Of a DNA stretch of 64,000 nucleotides, positions 58,200-64,000 are shown in pieces. Source of the DNA: Climacium dendroides. Lineage: Eukaryota; Streptophyta; Bryopsida; Hypnales; Climaciaceae. The DNA lies in contig CATNNA010000008.1 in assembly GCA_950106755.1 (NCBI GenBank), positions 124,001 to 188,000 on the forward strand, read 5' to 3'. The position numbers and the translations under genes are program-made. The stretch's first letter is position 1. Every line of letters begins with the position of its first letter. Under the pieces are notes generated by a model, which had not been told where the DNA came from, did not search any database, and saw nothing but the letters and a program-made list of their open reading frames with translations.

Positions 58200-61100
58200 A
58201 TGGAGGACCACGATGTTGTGCCCTTGCCCCAAGAGGTTTTTGGGACCTGTGCTGAGTCTGGTTGGGGAACTTGTGGAGAATTGCTGCTTGTTAGTGCTGT
58301 TAAACGTCACGGTGTCAACATGTGGAATCTGATCTCGAAAGAGCTGAAGGACCGTGCAATATCTCTCAATGTCAACCCACTGTATTTCTCAGAAGTAGTA
58401 AGTGGCTCAAGCTCATTTCTCCTGTCTCTTATTGAGGCCTGACAAGCTTTCGTGGCTGTGGAATATGATCATGGGCTTTACGGTAGGTATCAAGTCCTGA
58501 GATTATGAAAATTCTAGTGGCCACTTATTGAAGGGCTCCATTACTAGTATGCAAACTATATATATCATTCCCTTGTCCACTTGGTCTGTCCGAATTAGCA
58601 TTTGTAGCAGATCTGGAAGTCCTCGACTGTCAGTTGTTTGGTGCTCAGGATTTGCCTTACGCAAGTAGTTTTCTTGTTATTTCTTTTGGTCTCTATTTGT
58701 ATTGGAGTTGTTTCTGCATCGCTTGTTGGTTTCCTACTCTTGTGTTTGACTTTGAGTCGTTGTTTCGCTATCCATTTCCAATGATGGTGGTGATCATTAT
58801 CAGGCATGTAAACAGAAATTTGACATTTTAAAGGGACGTTATGCAAGCTCCAGTAGTTCTAGCAGGAGTCGGTATGATTCTTTACCCTTGCAATTTCAAT
58901 CCAGCAAAGCGCATTATATTGCTAGCGAAGTGACATGATCATTGACGTACATGCAGTCTATTATTGTCCCTGTATCAGGGATTTTAAGATTCGACAAACA
59001 CAATTGCATCGTAATGCCGAAATCGATTTCATGTTTTCTTTAATTTTGACAACAGAATCGAAGATTTAGTAATTGACATGCATTGGTTTGAGGAGTTGCG
59101 TAAGTTGAGGGTTTCTCTTTTGAAGCGGGAGCTTGAACATTATGATGTTTCTATTGGGTACGCTTCTCTCTGTATTCCCATCTAAATCTATTACAATTAG
59201 TTTCTGCATATGTTTCGGAGGATCAAGGGACAGGTTCTTGTGAATTAGGTTATGGTATACTCCATTTGGAAATGCATTTGCTATGTTGCCTGGTGGGTAG
59301 GTGGACAATATAGGCTGCCACGTGGCCGTATCAAAGAATCTGAACTTCAGCTGGCATGCAGAAATCTTCAAGTCAAGATAAAAAGACTGAAAGCTGAAAA
59401 GGCACTAGACACCTCAGTGAGCATGCAGATCAGAAACAGTTTTGCAAATTCCCAGTCGAATGAGGATGTCTGTGAAGGTTCCAGCTGTAAATTTTCTGTT
59501 CAAAGACGGGTGGATAAACCTCTTGAAGGTGACTACAACGAACCTCATCGTACAGTCACCTTGGGTTCGATGAGAAACTCACAGGATATTACTTCTCAAG
59601 CACATTTCAACTCGCAAGAGCAGGTCCTCCCTGATGGTGAGCAATTGCATGATGCTACTAATGATCTGCCATATGCTTCCTGGACATATACAGATGTAAA
59701 GGCTAGTGTTAATCTCATTGATAACTCTCCTTTTCCCAAGAGCGTTAATGGAGGTATCAATTTTGAACAAGACTATGCTGAAAATTATGCTGTGGTTTCT
59801 CTGGTAGAAACTCAGTTCTACGAAAGTCAATCTCTGCAAGGGAGGCTGGCGGATGATTTACAAGATATGGAGACAGACGAAGTTGGTAATTCTAATATGG
59901 ATGAACACCGAGAGCTAGTTTTGAGTCGGTCAGGTTGTCAACTGGTGGATGAGCTAGCAGATGCTTTGGTCAAGCATGAAGCGGGGGAAGTTGTGGCACA
60001 TGCCTTGGATAACGACGAAGTTGAAGTAGGAATTTTGGATTTGCAGATAGGTGGAAAACTGGTATTGAAAATGGACGTAGTAGATCAAGGATTTGATGCT
60101 GATTTTGGAAAAAAGGGAATGGCTAGAACCTTCGCAACTAGCGCTGATTCCATGATCAACATGATCAGTGAGAATGGAGGGTTTGATTATGCTGAAACGG
60201 AAGCCCATCTTACAGAAGATGTGGTTTTACCCATTCAGCTTTCAAGTCAACCGCTAGTTCTCTCCGAAAATGTTGGAAATGTTGAATATAGGCACGCTGA
60301 ACTTAATACAATGCCTGAAGAGAGAGGTATTTTATCAAAGAACGAGGTTGGCATTGGTGAATTCGGGAAGGTACAAACCATGGAGGCGGACTATCATCCA
60401 ATTCCTCTTCATTTGGCCAAGGTTGCTCGTGGGGTACAGTTGGGAATGACTGTATCTGAATATCGTGATGTTACACGTTCTGTTTCATCAGCAGATGAGG
60501 TTCTCAATGTAGCGAGAAACAGTTCTCGTGTGTCAGAGGGTTGCCATCACTGTGAAGAGGTTGTGACCTCAAGCATACAAGATGAAGTTATCTCTTGCGA
60601 ACAAAAGCAACTGCTTTTAGAAAAGTTGGATTCGACAGTGCATGCTCTGAAGGAGTTAGCGACGTTGGGTGTTAAGAATGGAGGCTCTGATGGCATAGCG
60701 ATGAAGAATGTTATCACACCAAAAGAGTCCCAGAGAAATTTTGCAGTGATTCCATGTCCTTCGTTTACAAACTCCGAAAGCAGTGTTCTTGGAGATGTTG
60801 CAGTTCTTCTTTCAGAGAAATCGGATGCTCGGGTACTAACTAGAAGCTCTGAACTTTTAAATATATCTGATGTGAGTAAAGGAAGTCCGAGCCTAATGAG
60901 AAACATAGTCATTACCCTTGATGATCCTGGTATAACTCCTAGCTCCGAAAACACTGTTACCACCCCTGCTAATGCTGAAGTTAACTCTTCCCAGCTGAAT
61001 TCAACAACCAGATCAGATGTAAATTGTGATACAGAGGCCGCTGGCATAAGAGAGGAGCAGTGCATCTCTGCACGGTCGAGTAAGAACCTTGATAGCTTGG

Positions 61101-63419
61101 AGCGAAAGGATTGGGAGTCGCCTCATGAAATACCTAGTGCTGTGGACTTGCGATTGGAAGTTCATGGAACAGGGCTGGAAAATGCATCTGTTTTACGGAG
61201 AGTTCAAGCGGATCATTGTTTCGATGTGGCTAGCATCACTCCTGTGTCACCCAAATCCATCTGTAAATTGAAGTCTTTGGTTTTTACTTCAACTCAATTT
61301 GTGAGATTGGATCATGACGCAAAGATGACTGAAGAAAATACAACCAATAATGACAAGCAGTCATGCACCTCAGAGAGGAGTTCTAGGAAAGATCTCGATG
61401 TACTTGTACAGGACTCTCGAGATTCTGGCGCTAGATACAGCATGCAAGTTGCGGAGAATAGTGGGACAGTGTCAGACCATGACTCACTACTGATAAGTTC
61501 TGAAGATTTCCAGGTGGAACCAGGCGAGAGACTTGATACTAGTGAGAAGAGTGATCTGCCAGTTCATCTAGGTCAAAACTCTGCTTCTTTTGATGCGGAT
61601 TTCGAGGGCCGTCAATCCAGTGACAGTGGGATGAAGAAATTTCCGTTAACCGTTATTCCTCATTGCTTAGTGGTAGCTAAGACCGTTCCAGAAGTCTCAG
61701 TTAAAATTGCACAGATTGCTTCAGACCTTCAAAATGCCTCATACGGAAGTGGAAGCACTGTACCTGAGATCATTGTAGACATGAAATTGGAATATGGCAA
61801 GGAGGAACTTTCAGGGGTTGATTCAGAAGCAGAACTTAAAAGCCCAATCAAGTCCTATGCAGGAGGTTTGGACTCAAGGGTGCCCTCTGGCCATGAGGGG
61901 AGTGATAATGTGCAGGACCAGTACAAGGATGGAAGTAATGATCGAAATAGAGAACAAACACAAGACCATCGGGATCATATGGAGTTCGCTTTTGACAAAA
62001 GTGAGGCTAGATCTCCGCTTGATGTACCTTACGAAATATCTCCATCTAGTAGATGTAACCACGAAGAAACTCGCGTCCCTGGGAAGCGTTTTTCACTTGT
62101 TGAGGTTTTTCGCAATCTATCCAATCACAAGTCAGCTGTTTTCTTCAAGGGGAGGCAAGAGGTAAGTGGGTTACCCAAGCATCCCGGTCCTGTGTCGTTC
62201 AAGCAAGATTTAAAGTACAAGCTTAGCTTCATTTAGAATACATTTTCATGTCTTCTACCAGGTGATTGTTGAGTTCAAACATTCGTGGCTAGTCATGTCA
62301 GAGGAAACTGTTGGCCGCTGGCTTCGTGTATATTGATTTGGCAGTGCTATATATGTGCAGGATCCAAGATATAGTTTGCTGATTCGAAGACATTTGGATC
62401 TTAATTTTGTTCGGGCACGGCTAGATGAGGGTGCGTACTCGAGCAGCAGTGAGTTCTTTCGTGACTTACTTCTAATATTTAACAACGGAATGGTGTATTA
62501 CACTCGTGGATCCGTTGAGTTCCGAGGCGCTAAGACTCTCTTCACTGAGGCAACGAAGGAGATGAACAGAATCTTTCGAACTGAAGCTCTTCTGAAGCAG
62601 GGGAGGCCTGCTACGCGGACAAGGGAGTTCAAGAACCCAATAGCTTTTGCAGCACCCTCAATTGGGGTAGCCTCTTCTGTAAAATTGGCTGATACCATTT
62701 CACCGCTGACAAGTCTGCTTGATAGTGGCAGTAAGAAAAGAGCAAGTTCTCGATTGGGAATAGCAGAAACTGCCATTAACTCTCACTCGGAGGGTGGGGC
62801 ACCACATAGCACTAGTCTGAATGTTTTTCGTGATCCAAGCTCCAGTCGAGCCGAGGAAGCGGAAAACTCTCAAGAGAATGACCAAGATGTTAATGGCAGG
62901 TTGAAAGACAGAAAAAGATCACAGAAAGGCAGTGGCGCTAGCAGGGGCAAACCACAGCGAGAAGAGTTATTAGAGGGTATTCTTTTGAAAAATGCAGCAA
63001 ATAAGAGCTCAGGGAGGCCACAGATGAGAGCTTCGAAAAGGGATGAGGCATTAGCAAGATTACCAGCAGTATTTCCAAAAGGAACATGCGGGGGGACTCT
63101 GGCTGATCCAGAATCTGCAGAAGAGAGCGAACCAGTGGAAGAGAAGATCAGAGGAATAGGAGGTGAGATCAATGACTTCCTTCGGAGAGGAAAAAGCCTC
63201 TCCAAGTTGATAGACCTGAGTGGTACTCCAGAGAGAGGCCCTGAGGTTAAGCCTTGTCCAAAGTCAAGACCTATTGAGACCGCTAGGGTAGCATTCAAAT
63301 CTCATGGTACTTCTCAAGCTATTGGACGGCCCTCCAGGAGTGGACGGAAGCTCGTCACCCCTGCAAATGAACCTGTCCAACCTTCGGTCCCGCAAGCCAA
63401 GAAGCGAGTGAGAAGGTGA
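58200..63419 (+). CDS. SANT/Myb-like and bromodomain chromatin protein (five exons)
   Basis: Phase-consistent exons: 58200-58397, 58804-58871, 59056-59157, 59314-62161 and 62361-63419, giving about 1,424 residues. Residues about 20-75 are SANT/Myb-like (GWGTCGELLLVSAVKRHG, then ACKQKFDILKGRY across the first junction). A Leu-rich helix follows (WFEELRKLRVSLLKRELEHY). The 949-codon fourth exon is acidic, Ser-rich and without recognised domain. The bromodomain spans the last junction (VEVFRNLSNHKSAVFFKGRQE, then DPRYSLLIRRHLDLNFVRAR and FFRDLLLIFNNGMVYY, with the acetyl-lysine Asn). The tail is basic. The order matches plant DNA-binding bromodomain proteins of the At2g44430 type, but the middle is longer than I expect. 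Probable nuclear acetyl-lysine reader. No in-frame stops or frameshifts: the one intact host gene here. Confidence 0.88.
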
Positions 63420-64000
63420 TGCGATGCAGGAATTGAATTACCTTGTTTCCTAGCCGCAATTTGCATGCGGGGTTGGAGATGCATGTTTCGACAGGAATTT
63501 GAGGCGAAGTTTATGAGAGCATCACAATTGTGAGAAATTGATAATGGAACTACAACAGTGCGGTAGTCTTGGCTAAGGACGCTGATCCACTTGCTATCAT
63601 CTAAGATTTTACGCATCCAGCATCTCATTGTATGTCTTCTAGTCTTTTCGCTGCTTTGGCTGGGTAAGGTTGTGTGTACCTCCATCCAGTCACTGCTTTC
63701 TCATACTTCTGAGAAATGGACTGAGATTGTCCAGAACTTTTTTTTCTTTTATTATCCAGAGTAAGCTCTTTGGTTGCATATGTGTGTAGGCGACTATGGA
63801 AATACTGCAAATTTTCTCGTAAGAAGGCCAGGAGAATGTCACTCCAAGAATCTTCAACCATGTAACGACGCCACTGTCGTTGTGTCCGATGGATGACTTC
63901 AATGGAAGACTTCATTGGATGACTTCAGGGCTCTTAACTACATCGGGAAAAAGCCCTTATTGCAGTAGTATTGTTGCAAAATTGTTTCGACTGTTTAACA
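63420..64000. other. Downstream of the bromodomain gene
   Basis: Probable 3' untranslated region and flank. No polyadenylation signal is clear and no further gene is supported. Confidence 0.4.

Overview
The window looks like a transposon-dense stretch of a land-plant nuclear genome. It is AT-rich, its genes have many GT-AG introns, and it carries CACTA (En/Spm) DNA transposons, Ty3/gypsy remnants, MITEs, a satellite and a degenerate CCCTAAA-type tract. A captured UPF1 fragment and a SANT-plus-bromodomain gene are both clearly plant-like. I cannot name the species; a non-seed plant (moss, fern or similar) is a guess.

Positions 1-28702 are best read as the right part of one large CACTA element (CACTA-A). 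Its left end lies outside the window. It has a leftward TNP2-type transposase pseudogene (92-3360), a rightward Transposase_24/TNP1 gene (23446-26854), a 1.3 kb subterminal repeat array (27160-28460) and a terminal repeat ending at 28702. Between the two transposon genes lie intron-containing fragments of host genes: UPF1 (4706-5669) and a pectinesterase (7259-7868 and 20692-20736). A second complete CACTA element (CACTA-B, 7985-20354, 3-bp target duplication ATT) sits inside a pectinesterase intron. CACTA-B has the same divergent layout: TNP2 transposase leftward, a second multi-exon gene rightward. CACTA-A itself appears inserted in a gypsy element whose RNase H/integrase remnant follows at 28703-29349.

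Positions 29770-36250 hold the least ordinary locus. It is a decayed multi-exon leftward gene with a ParB/DGQHR-like motif, a DNA-methylase-like C-terminal motif and an FCP1-like HAD phosphatase domain. Its introns and upstream region (36308-37410) are studded with AGGTCG...CGACCT palindromes. From 37.4 to 43 kb there is AT-rich DNA with minisatellites, a hairpin MITE and a 193-bp satellite. One satellite unit is split by a 231-bp element with CCC...GGG ends and TTAA duplication (piggyBac-like).

Positions 43011-53740 contain a decayed gypsy pol (leftward, 45157-47760) and two diverged copies, in opposite orientations, of an unrecognised acidic ORF family (43011-44401 and 51201-52748). CACTA-type MITEs lie at 49367-49554 and 55478-55627. 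The only gene that looks intact and host-encoded is the five-exon SANT/bromodomain gene at 58200-63419.

Across the transposon genes and captured fragments, most reading-frame breaks are in-frame TAG or TGA codons with the frame intact on both sides. Where a paralogue can be aligned they usually correspond to CAG or CGA, which points to cytosine-methylation decay rather than random drift.
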